Notes under the pieces: model-generated
The model's database searches: none
Told to the model about the DNA's origin: nothing
What the model saw: the letters and a program-made list of their open reading frames with translations, nothing else
Shown: positions 1-7,159 of the stretch, piece after piece
Layout: the number at the start of each line of letters is the position of its first letter
Numbering within the stretch: position 1 is the stretch's first letter
Made by a program: the position numbers and the translations under genes
Assembly: GCA_947626405.1 (NCBI GenBank)
Contig: CANQSE010000075.1
Location: forward strand, 1 to 8,793
Reading direction: 5' to 3'
Source: an uncultured Acetatifactor sp.
GTDB lineage: Bacteria; Bacillota; Clostridia; Lachnospirales; Lachnospiraceae
Length of the DNA stretch: 8,793 nucleotides

Positions 1-2068
1 GTCCCTTTACACTGCCCTGATCCCACTGTTCAGGCAGCGCGGGAAGCAGCTTGATCCTGTCCTCGTCGCTCTGCAGGATCATCTCGGCAATCGCGGCTGT
101 GGCGCCGAAATTTCCGTCAATCTGGAATACGAATCCGGGCCCCATCGGATGATTGTCCATGAGATTATGAAAAGTAGATTTTTTCCAGAGTCTGTTCAGG
201 TTTTCCCACGCTTTTTCGCCGTCCCCCAATCGTGCGTAAAAGTTTACTATCCACGCACAGCTCCAGCCCGTATGTCCGCCGCCGTTTGCAAGCCGTCTCT
301 CCAAAGTCTTTGACGCGGCCGCGGCAAGCTCTGGTGTCTTGTCCGGCGTAATCTGATTGGACGGATGAAGCGCATACAGATGAGAAATGTGCCTGTGACC
401 CGGCTCCTGCTCCTCGTAATCCTCACGCCACTCCATGATTTGTCCGTATCTTCCGATTCTGAGCTCCGGTATCTGTTTTAACAGCTTTCGCGTATCCTCC
501 ACCATTTGAGATTCAACATGCAGGATGCCGGAAATTTTGATGTAGCTTTCCATCAGATCCCGCAGGATTTCATTGTCCATTGTGGCCCCGACACCCATAC
601 ATCCTCTTTCTCCGGATGGAAGAATATATGTGTTTTCAGGCGATACTGACGGACATGTCATTTTCTTTCCGTCCACGTCTATAAGAAAATCATGGAAAAA
701 CAGCACGGCATCCTCCAGCACGGGGTACATTTTTTTCAAAAAACCCGTATCCTCCGTGTAGAGATAGTGCCTCCATATATGTGTACACAGCCATGCGGCT
801 CCCATAACCCAGTATGTAGCCGGAATATAAATATCCTGCGGCGCACAGTCACCCCATATATCAGTGTTGTGATGGGCGACAAACCCTCTGCAGCCGTACA
901 TTTTTTCAGCCACGCGCTTTCCGTTTTCCCACATGCGCAGCAGATGATCAAACAGCGGCTGGTGACATTCCTGAAGCCCGCACATCTCAGCCGGCCAGTA
1001 ATTCATCTCCGTGTTGATATTGATGGTGTATTTGGAATCCCAGCACGGCTCCATTGAATCATTCCAGATCCCCTGAAGATTGGCCGGAAGACTCCCCGGT
1101 CTGCTGCATGAGATCATAAGGTATCTCCCATACTGAAAATACAGCGACGCAAAGGATCCGTCAAATCCTTTTGCCTCACCTTCCCGAAACATGCTTTCCA
1201 CCGGCTCGTCTTTGCCGTTTTGAGAGCCTATCTTAAGCGACACACGGTGATAAAGCTTCTGATAATCACTGATATGTCTGCGTTTTACCTCCTCATAGCC
1301 GTCCGCCGAAGCGGCGTCAAGTCTCTCCTTCAGCTTTTCCGGATAATCCTTCTCATAGAAGGATGTCTCGCATCCCAGATAAAGCACTACCTCGGAGGCG
1401 TCCCTGATCACGATGTGCTCTCCCATAACGCATCCGGTTCCGCCTTTCCGGCAGACACGGACAGCCGCTTTCCAGCGCACGCCGCCCTCGCCGAGAGTTC
1501 CGTCCATAAAAATGGTGTTTTCATCCATGCGTCCCGTATGATCGTAAAACTTTCTCCGTCCCAGTCTTGCATCAAACGAAATGCCTCCCGCGGGTGCCTG
1601 CATACGCACCGCGATCACACCGTGAGGATAAGATGCAAAGTATTCTTTATTTACATGACCTGCCTTTGTATCGAAGCTCTCCGTGACAACCGCTTCGTCC
1701 AGATTCAGGCTGCGGGCGTACCGTCCGGCGCCGCCGTCAAAAAAGCTGTCACCCTTATAAAAAATCTCAAGATCCCCCAGAGCCTGGTATGGTCTTTCTC
1801 CCTGCGGAGTACCGGAAAACGTAAGGCACAGCATTTCTTCCGCTTCACGTATTCTACCCTCAAGCAGAAGGCTCCGTATCGTTTCAAGATGTGAGGCGGC
1901 GTCCGGATTTACCCTGTCTATAGGACCGCCGTACCATATGCTGTCCTGATTCAGGGCGATGCGTTCATTCCCTGTCCCTCCGAAAATCATGGCTCCCAGA
2001 CGCCCGTTGCCTATCGGAAGCGCCTCCTCCCATCTGCCTGCAGGGCGTTCAAACAATACCTGTTCCAT
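1..2068 (-). CDS. GH95 family alpha-L-fucosidase-type glycoside hydrolase (3' end outside window)
   Basis: My translation of the minus strand from the ATG at 2066-2068 stays open for 689 codons to the window edge, so the C-terminus is missing; GH95 proteins are usually about 750-800 residues. The start is set by AAGGAGG at 2074-2080, five bases upstream. Family hallmarks are visible: the N-terminal [19 protein letters not shown] (13-31) with [11 protein letters not shown] after it, [12 protein letters not shown] (350-361), [10 protein letters not shown] (555-564) and QIDGNFG (649-655). In GH95 enzymes an Asn pair (here probably N350 and N352) works with an Asp (probably D651) to activate water for inverting hydrolysis of terminal L-fucose or L-galactose. 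I cannot place the general acid with certainty; E500 and E546 are candidates. There is no signal peptide, so it should act in the cytoplasm on imported oligosaccharides. It starts 24 bp after murF and probably shares its transcript. The family call is very secure; the exact substrate is not. Confidence 0.93.
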   Translation of the reverse strand, partial: MEQVLFERPAGRWEEALPIGNGRLGAMIFGGTGNERIALNQDSIWYGGPIDRVNPDAASHLETIRSLLLEGRIREAEEMLCLTFSGTPQGERPYQALGDLEIFYKGDSFFDGGAGRYARSLNLDEAVVTESFDTKAGHVNKEYFASYPHGVIAVRMQAPAGGISFDARLGRRKFYDHTGRMDENTIFMDGTLGEGGVRWKAAVRVCRKGGTGCVMGEHIVIRDASEVVLYLGCETSFYEKDYPEKLKERLDAASADGYEEVKRRHISDYQKLYHRVSLKIGSQNGKDEPVESMFREGEAKGFDGSFASLYFQYGRYLMISCSRPGSLPANLQGIWNDSMEPCWDSKYTININTEMNYWPAEMCGLQECHQPLFDHLLRMWENGKRVAEKMYGCRGFVAHHNTDIWGDCAPQDIYIPATYWVMGAAWLCTHIWRHYLYTEDTGFLKKMYPVLEDAVLFFHDFLIDVDGKKMTCPSVSPENTYILPSGERGCMGVGATMDNEILRDLMESYIKISGILHVESQMVEDTRKLLKQIPELRIGRYGQIMEWREDYEEQEPGHRHISHLYALHPSNQITPDKTPELAAAASKTLERRLANGGGHTGWSCAWIVNFYARLGDGEKAWENLNRLWKKSTFHNLMDNHPMGPGFVFQIDGNFGATAAIAEMILQSDEDRIKLLPALPEQWDQGSVKG

Positions 2069-2092
2069 AAAAGCCTCCTTATCCTTATTTTT

Positions 2093-3538
2093 TCACTTCT
2101 CCACGTCACACGACCGCTCACCGCAGAGAAGCCCGAGTATATTTTCAAATTTCATGGCGTGAGACGCCTTTACAAGCACAGTGCATCCGTCCGGCACATA
2201 CTCCTCCCTGTCTCCCTCAAGCGCCGCAAGAACCGCATCCAGATTAGGGAAGTAAACAATGTGCGATTTTTGGGCGGCGTGAGCGCAGGCGGCTTCAAAC
2301 ATGTGCGCTGAGCGCTCCCCAACACACAGAATACGTCCGATACCTCTGGAAACCGCGTAAGCCCCCACCTTTTCATGCAGCTCCTGCTCGTTGTCCTCAC
2401 CCAGACCAAACATATCTCCCAGAATTGCAACCTTTTCCGTATCCGCGAGGGAGAGAAGATCGAGCGCCGCTTTCATTGAAGCGGGATTTGCGTTGTAACA
2501 ATCGTCTATGACCGTGTACCTTTCCATCCGGATCAGTCTTTCCCTGCCGCTTACAGGCTTTGTCCTTTCTATTCCCTCCGCTATCTGACGCGGCGTAAGC
2601 CCCATGACCGAAGCAACACAGGCTGCGGCGGCGGCGTTTAACACCATATGGGTCCCAGGCAGAGGCACATGGACAGGGAATGTCTCCTCACCTATATGAA
2701 TTACCGCATCGCTCCCCCATAGCCCGAGACTCTTTATATCGGATGCGTACACAGTCTGATTTTTGCCTGTTCCTAATCCGAAAAAAAGCGGCCTGCGCCC
2801 TTTTATAAGGCCCAGTCCCGCAAGCTTGTCATCCTCACCGTTTAAGCAGATTTCGGCGTCCTGTGCCATAAAGTCAAAAATCTCTGATTTCGCCTTTAAA
2901 ATTCCATCTCGGGACTTGAGATTGTCAAGATGGCTCTGACCGATATTTGTTATGACACATATGTCAGGTTTTGCCATACGGCTTAGTCTGTGCATTTCAC
3001 CAAAGTCGCTGATCCCCATTTCGACCACAGCAGCCTGATGCGTGGAACGGATCCTCAAAAGCGTAAGCGGCACTCCGATCTCATTGTTGAAATTTCCCTC
3101 TGTCTTTAACACGCTGTATTTTCCTGACAGCACCTCCGCTATTAATTCCTTTGTGCTGGTCTTTCCCGAGCTTCCGGTAATACCTACCACCTTCACGTTC
3201 AGCTTGCTCCGATAATATTCCGCGATATCCTTAAGAGCCTGCAGAGTATCCTCCACGAGCACATAGCTTCCCCAGTCCTGAATGTTTTCTCCCGTCCCGG
3301 AACAAAATTCCTGCGGCGTTTTGCTCACAATTAAAAGAATTGCGCCCTTATCAAGTGCTGCTTTCGCAAAGCTGTGACCGTCCGCGTGTTCCCCGGGCGC
3401 TGCGACAAATACTCCCCCCGGGATAACCTTTCTGGAGTCCACCTCAAAATCGGTGACACATGTGTCATCATTTGCGTTACCCGAAAGCGTCAGCTTTCCT
3501 CCGCATGCCTTCGCTATCTCTCCAAACGACAGATCCAT
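2093..3538 (-). CDS. murF: UDP-N-acetylmuramoyl-tripeptide--D-alanyl-D-alanine ligase MurF
   Basis: Cytoplasmic Mur ligase that uses ATP to join D-Ala-D-Ala to the UDP-MurNAc-tripeptide, the last cytoplasmic step in building the pentapeptide precursor. The 481-residue length is normal for MurF. Visible elements (numbered from the chosen start) are the substrate-binding DSRKV (34-38), the ATP P-loop GITGSSGKTST (119-129), GNFNNEIG (148-155), VEMG (172-175), NIGQSHLDNL with the Mur-ligase His (198-207), a candidate carbamylated Lys in ILKAKSEIF, DDCYNANP (345-352), ILGDMFGLG, and the C-terminal LVKASHAMKFE. MurF is favoured over MurE or MurD by NNEIGVP and by the gene lying directly behind ddl, whose product it consumes. 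An in-frame ATG at 3557-3559 would add seven residues, but only the ATG at 3536-3538 has a well-spaced GGAGG. The gap to ddl is 27 bp. No motif looks broken. Confidence 0.96.
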   Translation of the reverse strand: MDLSFGEIAKACGGKLTLSGNANDDTCVTDFEVDSRKVIPGGVFVAAPGEHADGHSFAKAALDKGAILLIVSKTPQEFCSGTGENIQDWGSYVLVEDTLQALKDIAEYYRSKLNVKVVGITGSSGKTSTKELIAEVLSGKYSVLKTEGNFNNEIGVPLTLLRIRSTHQAAVVEMGISDFGEMHRLSRMAKPDICVITNIGQSHLDNLKSRDGILKAKSEIFDFMAQDAEICLNGEDDKLAGLGLIKGRRPLFFGLGTGKNQTVYASDIKSLGLWGSDAVIHIGEETFPVHVPLPGTHMVLNAAAAACVASVMGLTPRQIAEGIERTKPVSGRERLIRMERYTVIDDCYNANPASMKAALDLLSLADTEKVAILGDMFGLGEDNEQELHEKVGAYAVSRGIGRILCVGERSAHMFEAACAHAAQKSHIVYFPNLDAVLAALEGDREEYVPDGCTVLVKASHAMKFENILGLLCGERSCDVEK

Positions 3539-3544
3539 CTTTTC

Positions 3545-3550
3545 CCTCCA
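3545..3550 (-). promoter_or_regulatory. Ribosome-binding site deciding the murF start
   Basis: The minus strand reads TGGAGG here, six bases before the ATG at 3536-3538. The upstream in-frame ATG at 3557-3559 has only a weak AAAGG-like stretch before it, so translation most likely begins at 3538. Confidence 0.75.
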
Positions 3551-3565
3551 TTCCCGCATTGGCCT

Positions 3566-4606
3566 TTATACATTTTGCTCCTGTTTTTTCATGGCGTTAT
3601 CCAGTATTATCTGACAGAGCCCGGCAAAGTCAATTCCCGCAGCCTCGGCCTCCTGCGGCAAAAGTGACGTCGGTGTCATACCTGGGAGCGTATTTGCCTC
3701 CAGACAGAAAACCTCCTGTGATTCGCTCATCATAAAATCTATCCTGGCGTAGCTTCTGAGTCTCAGCACCTCAAACACCCGCTCGGCAATTCCCTGCAAT
3801 TCCTCAGTTTTTTCGTGCGAAAGATCGGCAGGGCAGATTTCCACAGCGCTTCCGGCCTGATATTTTGCCCTGTAATCATAAAATTCCATCTTGGGGACCA
3901 TCTCGATCACGGGCAGAGCCTTTCCGTCAATTACGCCCACGGAAAATTCCCGTCCCTTTATGTACTGCTCGATTATGACCTCGTCTCCATACCGGAAGGC
4001 TTCCTCCTTCGCGGCTATATACTCATTTTCATTTCTGGCAATGCTGACGCCTACGCTGGAGCCCTGGCAGCACGCCTTAACCACACACGGAAAGGGTATG
4101 CGCTTTTTCTCAGTATCACGTTTTTTCAACCGTATGCCCTCTGGCGTCGGAATACCGTAAGCCCTGAATATATCTTTTGAAATTCCCTTGTCCATGGCGA
4201 TTGCCGAGCTTGCGTAATCAGTTCCCGTATACGGAATCTCAAACAGCTCAAAGCATGCCTGAATCCTGCCGTTTTCACCGTCAGCCCCGTGCAGCGCCAA
4301 AAAAACACAGTCCGCCTCACGGCAAAGCTTAAGCACATTTGCTCCGAAATATCCGCCGTCGCCTTCGCCGCCTATATTTTTAAGCATTTCCGGCGCCGGA
4401 ATATCCTCGTCGATTGCGCCGACATGGGCTGCCCAGTCCACATCCTTATCGAAAATTCCATCAGTCTCTCCTTCGTATCCGAGACAGACATCAAGAAGCA
4501 CCGCCTTATGTCCCTTACTCTTTAAAGCCCTGTATATCATGCCTCCCGAGCTTAAGGACACATTCCTCTCCGAGCTTTTCCCGCCTGCCAGCACAACGAT
4601 CTTCAT
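3566..4606 (-). CDS. ddl: D-alanine--D-alanine ligase
   Basis: ATP-grasp ligase that condenses two D-alanines into the dipeptide used by MurF, encoded next. The chosen product is 346 residues, normal for Ddl. It opens with MKIVVLAGGKSSERNVSLSSG, including the conserved Glu (E13) of the SER-x-VS motif. Further marks are LALHGADGENG (103-113), YTGTDYASSAIAMDK (126-140, S134), the ATP-grasp strand FPCVVKACCQGSSVGV, EQYIKGREFSV, ARIDF (R288, D290) and the magnesium-ligand segment LEANTLPGMTPTS (E303, N305). The omega loop carries FYDYRAKY (K248, Y249), the Tyr form typical of D-Ala-D-Ala ligases rather than VanA/VanB D-Ala-D-Lac ligases. E13, S134 and Y249 match the E. coli DdlB E15/S150/Y216 triad. 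An in-frame extension upstream to 4699 runs inside the preceding lipoprotein gene and has no comparable ribosome-binding site, so I reject it. The lipoprotein gene ends 25 bp upstream. Confidence 0.97.
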   Translation of the reverse strand: MKIVVLAGGKSSERNVSLSSGGMIYRALKSKGHKAVLLDVCLGYEGETDGIFDKDVDWAAHVGAIDEDIPAPEMLKNIGGEGDGGYFGANVLKLCREADCVFLALHGADGENGRIQACFELFEIPYTGTDYASSAIAMDKGISKDIFRAYGIPTPEGIRLKKRDTEKKRIPFPCVVKACCQGSSVGVSIARNENEYIAAKEEAFRYGDEVIIEQYIKGREFSVGVIDGKALPVIEMVPKMEFYDYRAKYQAGSAVEICPADLSHEKTEELQGIAERVFEVLRLRSYARIDFMMSESQEVFCLEANTLPGMTPTSLLPQEAEAAGIDFAGLCQIILDNAMKKQEQNV

Positions 4607-4611
4607 TAAAT

Positions 4612-4618
4612 ACCTCCT
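4612..4618 (-). promoter_or_regulatory. Ribosome-binding site deciding the ddl start
   Basis: The minus strand reads AGGAGGT, a near-perfect anti-Shine-Dalgarno match, five bases before the ATG at 4604-4606. It fixes the N-terminus at MKIVVLAGG, exactly where Ddl homology begins. Confidence 0.85.
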
Positions 4619-4631
4619 GTTTTGCTGCGGG

Positions 4632-5885
4632 TCACTGCCCATGGGCCGCAAGCTGTGCCAGAGGCAGAAGATATCCCGCCCTGTCTTTGGCACAGTCATA
4701 AAAGCTTACGGAGACAGGATTTTTTCCCATGAGATAATGCAGAAGACCCTCAACAATGTTCGTATATTGATAAATATTCATCACATAGTTTGCGCATGAC
4801 ACTTCAACCGCCTGCCTTAACAAATCAGACGCGCACTCCTCAGGGGATTTTGACAGATTAAGCCTGTCTTCATAGCTCAGTGAAATTTCCTCGGCCCTGT
4901 CCATCAGTCTCATCATAAAGGTCTCGCACAGCTCCATGTCAATTTTCTGCCTTGTGCTCATATATGTCATAATTCCGTAGAGATAACCTGTCTGTGCCGG
5001 ATATCCGCTGTCGCTCTCAAAAAAATCCCTGTAATCCGTAATCTGCTTTCCGTATGTATTCAGTCCCGTTGCGCGGTACAGCTCAGTCAGCGCAAAAAAC
5101 ATATCAGGATCCGGCGACGTCTTGTCTTTGGCCTGTCCGTACACGGTGGACGCGCGTTTTAGACAGTCCGTCGCGTACTGTCTGTCATAGTTTTGATAAT
5201 TGTAGCTGAATTTTGCTAAAAATGCAGCGTACAGCACGGTTTCCTCCGCGTCCGTCCCTTTGGCTTCCCGACTTGTCACCCAGGCTTTAAGAGCATTTAA
5301 AACATCCGGAACATCCCCGCCGTCCTGAGTGAACAGATCGTCGTACCATTCATATGTCTCCAAAAGAGTAATTGCGTCCTCCACCTGCAGCGATCCGTCC
5401 ATACATTGTTCCGTCATTGAGCTGCAGATTTCCGCAAACATTTCCTTATAGTTTTTTTCGCGCAGCTCAAAGGGAAAAGAGCGTCCGATGAAATCACAGG
5501 CGAGATAGTATTTCCCTTCCAAGGTATATTCGCTGAAATCGGCGGTGCCTAAATAAAGACCCGATTTTTCATCATACGTCACATCTTCGATTGTGCCCTC
5601 GAAAACCGTTTCCTTTTCAGACGCGTCAACAAGCCGGAAGCTATCCGGCAGTTTTTTCCCTTTTACCCAGGCACATTTTGAAGCCGACGCAGAATAACCT
5701 TGCAGATCAACCAGAATATTGGCCGTCATCTGCGGTACCTCATAATCCGCCACCGGTTCGCTTTCCATGGCGGATGGCGCCGCACTGGGCGTCTCCTCTA
5801 TCTGCACCTGTTCCCTGTAGCCGCATCCCGCCGCAAAAGCGGCGGATATAAGGCAACAGACAAGCGTCACACATATTTTTTTCAT
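4632..5885 (-). CDS. Lipoprotein with GH9-cellulase-like fold, probably catalytically inactive
   Basis: The 417-residue product begins MKKICVTLVCCLISAAFAAGC, a lipoprotein signal peptide with AAGC lipobox; C21 would be lipidated and hold it on the outer face of the membrane. After a Ser/Pro/Glu-rich spacer, residues 54-140 resemble the Ig-like domain at the front of GH9 cellulases (ILVDLQGYSASASK; LEGKYYLACDFIGRSFPFEL). Residues 144-395 then follow the GH9 alpha/alpha-barrel landmarks: DGGDVPDVLNALK (188-200), TELYRATGLNTY (267-278) and HYLMGKNPVSVSF (383-395). The DAGD motif that supplies the GH9 catalytic base is not seen, and the protein ends about 22 residues after the GKNP motif, so the C-terminal catalytic Glu and HHR segments are absent. 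A binding or scaffold role at the wall is inference. An alternative GTG start at 5937-5939 has good GGGAGG spacing but would put 18 polar residues before the signal peptide and overlaps a promoter. It lies 25 bp before ddl. Confidence 0.78.
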   Translation of the reverse strand: MKKICVTLVCCLISAAFAAGCGYREQVQIEETPSAAPSAMESEPVADYEVPQMTANILVDLQGYSASASKCAWVKGKKLPDSFRLVDASEKETVFEGTIEDVTYDEKSGLYLGTADFSEYTLEGKYYLACDFIGRSFPFELREKNYKEMFAEICSSMTEQCMDGSLQVEDAITLLETYEWYDDLFTQDGGDVPDVLNALKAWVTSREAKGTDAEETVLYAAFLAKFSYNYQNYDRQYATDCLKRASTVYGQAKDKTSPDPDMFFALTELYRATGLNTYGKQITDYRDFFESDSGYPAQTGYLYGIMTYMSTRQKIDMELCETFMMRLMDRAEEISLSYEDRLNLSKSPEECASDLLRQAVEVSCANYVMNIYQYTNIVEGLLHYLMGKNPVSVSFYDCAKDRAGYLLPLAQLAAHGQ

Positions 5886-5929
5886 TCCGAAACCATCCTC
5901 CGGCGATTCCCGCTCCTGTCTCTGCGGAC

Positions 5930-5958
5930 ATTTTATCACAGAAACCTCCCGATGGCAA
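5930..5958 (-). promoter_or_regulatory. SigA-type promoter ahead of the lipoprotein-ddl-murF genes
   Basis: On the minus strand, TTGCCA (5953-5958; five of six matches to TTGACA) is followed after exactly 17 bp by TAAAAT (5930-5935; five of six matches to TATAAT), with TGA immediately before it as an extended -10. Transcription would begin near 5923 and give a leader of roughly 38 bases before the ATG at 5885. It sits between the stop codon of the amidohydrolase and the lipoprotein, the widest gap among these co-directional genes. It would give ddl and murF a housekeeping start independent of the genes upstream. This is a motif match only. Confidence 0.6.
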
Positions 5959-5960
5959 AC

Positions 5961-7130
5961 CTATTTATCAGCCTCGTATACGACATTCCCGTCTATGATG
6001 GTGTAGAGCGTCCGCGTAAACACTTCCATGGGATTGCCGTCAAAAATAGCGATATTAGCATCCTTCCCGACCTCGAGACTGCCCATCCTGTCCGCCACGC
6101 CGCAGATGTCAGCCGCATAGACAGTCATGGCCCTAAAGCCCTCCTCCATAGGAAGCCCCGCCTTAACAGCCATTCCCACGCACAGCGGCAGCGACTGGAT
6201 CAGCGATACCGGATGATCCGTGGTGACTGCCGTCATCACGCCGGCCCTGTTTAAAATTCCCGCAGTCTTAAACGCCACATTCTGAACTTCTATTTTGCTG
6301 CGGCTTGCAAAATCAGGCCCCACGATAGCCGGAAAGCCCTCCTTTGCCAGTTCCTCCGCGATCAGATGACCCTCTGAACAGTGATCCAGCGTCATTTTCA
6401 GGTTAAACTCTCTGGCGATGCGGATTGCGGTAAAAATATCGTCAACCCGATGAACGTGCGCTTTCAGCGGAATTTCCCTGTTGAGCACAGGTAGCCAGCA
6501 TTCCAGCTCAAAATCCTCCTCGAAATCCTTCCCCTGCCGTTTGGCATTTTCCTTGTCGGCGGCATACTGCCTTGCACGAAAAAGCTCCTCCCTGAGCATC
6601 CCCGCGATAGCCATTCTTGTAGAAGGGCTCTTGCCCTGACCGGAGTAATTCACCTTGGGATTTTCGCCAAACGCAACCTTCATGGCTGCGGGAGCCTTGA
6701 CGATCAGATCGTCAACCCTTCTTCCGCAGGTCTTTATCAGGGCAAACTGGCCCCCAACCACATTAGAGCTGCCGGGGCCTACCATGGCCGCGGTAATTCC
6801 CGCCCTGACCGCATCGTCAAAAGCGGCGTCCATAGTGTTAATGGCATCGATGGCACGCAGATACGGCGTAACAGGATCAACCGTCTCATTGCAGTCGTCT
6901 CCCTCCATGCCCTTTTTTTCCTCAGTGATTCCCATGTGGCAATGAGCCTCAATAAGTCCCGGCATAATGATGCCGTCATGCACCTCTATAATCCTCTCAT
7001 GACAGACGGGATGGTCTTTAAACTCATCCCGTCTGCCTATTTTTTCTATTTTTCCGTCTGACAGGTGAATATATCCGTCAGGAATATCCTCGCCTGCCAT
7101 GGTTTTTATTGTTCCGCCAAATATATACAT
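5961..7130 (-). CDS. Metal-dependent amidohydrolase, imidazolonepropionase-like (COG1228-type), substrate unknown
   Basis: The 389-residue cytoplasmic protein has the amidohydrolase-superfamily layout: a small beta-sandwich from both ends (MYIFGGTIKTM; LEVGKDANIAIFDGNP) around a TIM barrel. Candidate metal ligands appear in the expected order: HCH at 63-65 after MPGLIEA, a Lys or Glu in MKVAFGENPK (K151 or E156), a His in KAHVHRVDD (H225 or H227), H250 in LDHCSEGH, and D305 in TTDHP. The segment VGPGSSNVVGGQ (117-128) is probably a substrate or active-site loop. Such proteins hydrolyse cyclic amides or dipeptides, but many clostridial members have no known substrate, and I assign none. It differs from true HutI imidazolonepropionase in its barrel motifs and has no hut genes nearby. 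A highly charged stretch (about 180-210) looks like a surface insertion. It follows the LytM-like gene by 29 bp; a modest AAGGGA lies seven bases before the ATG. Confidence 0.87.
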   Translation of the reverse strand: MYIFGGTIKTMAGEDIPDGYIHLSDGKIEKIGRRDEFKDHPVCHERIIEVHDGIIMPGLIEAHCHMGITEEKKGMEGDDCNETVDPVTPYLRAIDAINTMDAAFDDAVRAGITAAMVGPGSSNVVGGQFALIKTCGRRVDDLIVKAPAAMKVAFGENPKVNYSGQGKSPSTRMAIAGMLREELFRARQYAADKENAKRQGKDFEEDFELECWLPVLNREIPLKAHVHRVDDIFTAIRIAREFNLKMTLDHCSEGHLIAEELAKEGFPAIVGPDFASRSKIEVQNVAFKTAGILNRAGVMTAVTTDHPVSLIQSLPLCVGMAVKAGLPMEEGFRAMTVYAADICGVADRMGSLEVGKDANIAIFDGNPMEVFTRTLYTIIDGNVVYEADK

Positions 7131-7159
7131 TTCAAAATCCCTTTCCCGCCTGCGTGCGT

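Noticed and set aside
1220..1894. A 224-codon open frame on the plus strand inside the GH95 gene
   Set aside because: It is antisense to a continuous, motif-rich GH95 reading frame, has no convincing ribosome-binding site, and its translation is an unpatterned Arg/Ser/Cys-rich sequence.
3566..4606. Vancomycin-resistance type D-Ala-D-Lac ligase
   Set aside because: The omega loop carries FYDYRAKY with Tyr and Lys as in ordinary Ddl, and no vanH or vanX homologue is adjacent; murF follows instead.
4632..5885. Functional secreted cellulase
   Set aside because: The catalytic base motif and the whole C-terminal acid region of GH9 are missing, although the reading frame is intact and shows no frameshift.
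5740..5958. A short minus-strand frame overlapping the lipoprotein N-terminus, with a GGGAGG upstream of one of its ATG codons
   Set aside because: It is out of frame with the signal peptide and lipobox frame, its translation is featureless, and the overlapping frame explains the region.
5961..7130. Imidazolonepropionase HutI of histidine degradation
   Set aside because: Overall fold and HxH match the broad family, but the barrel motifs differ and no hutH, hutU or hutG gene is nearby.
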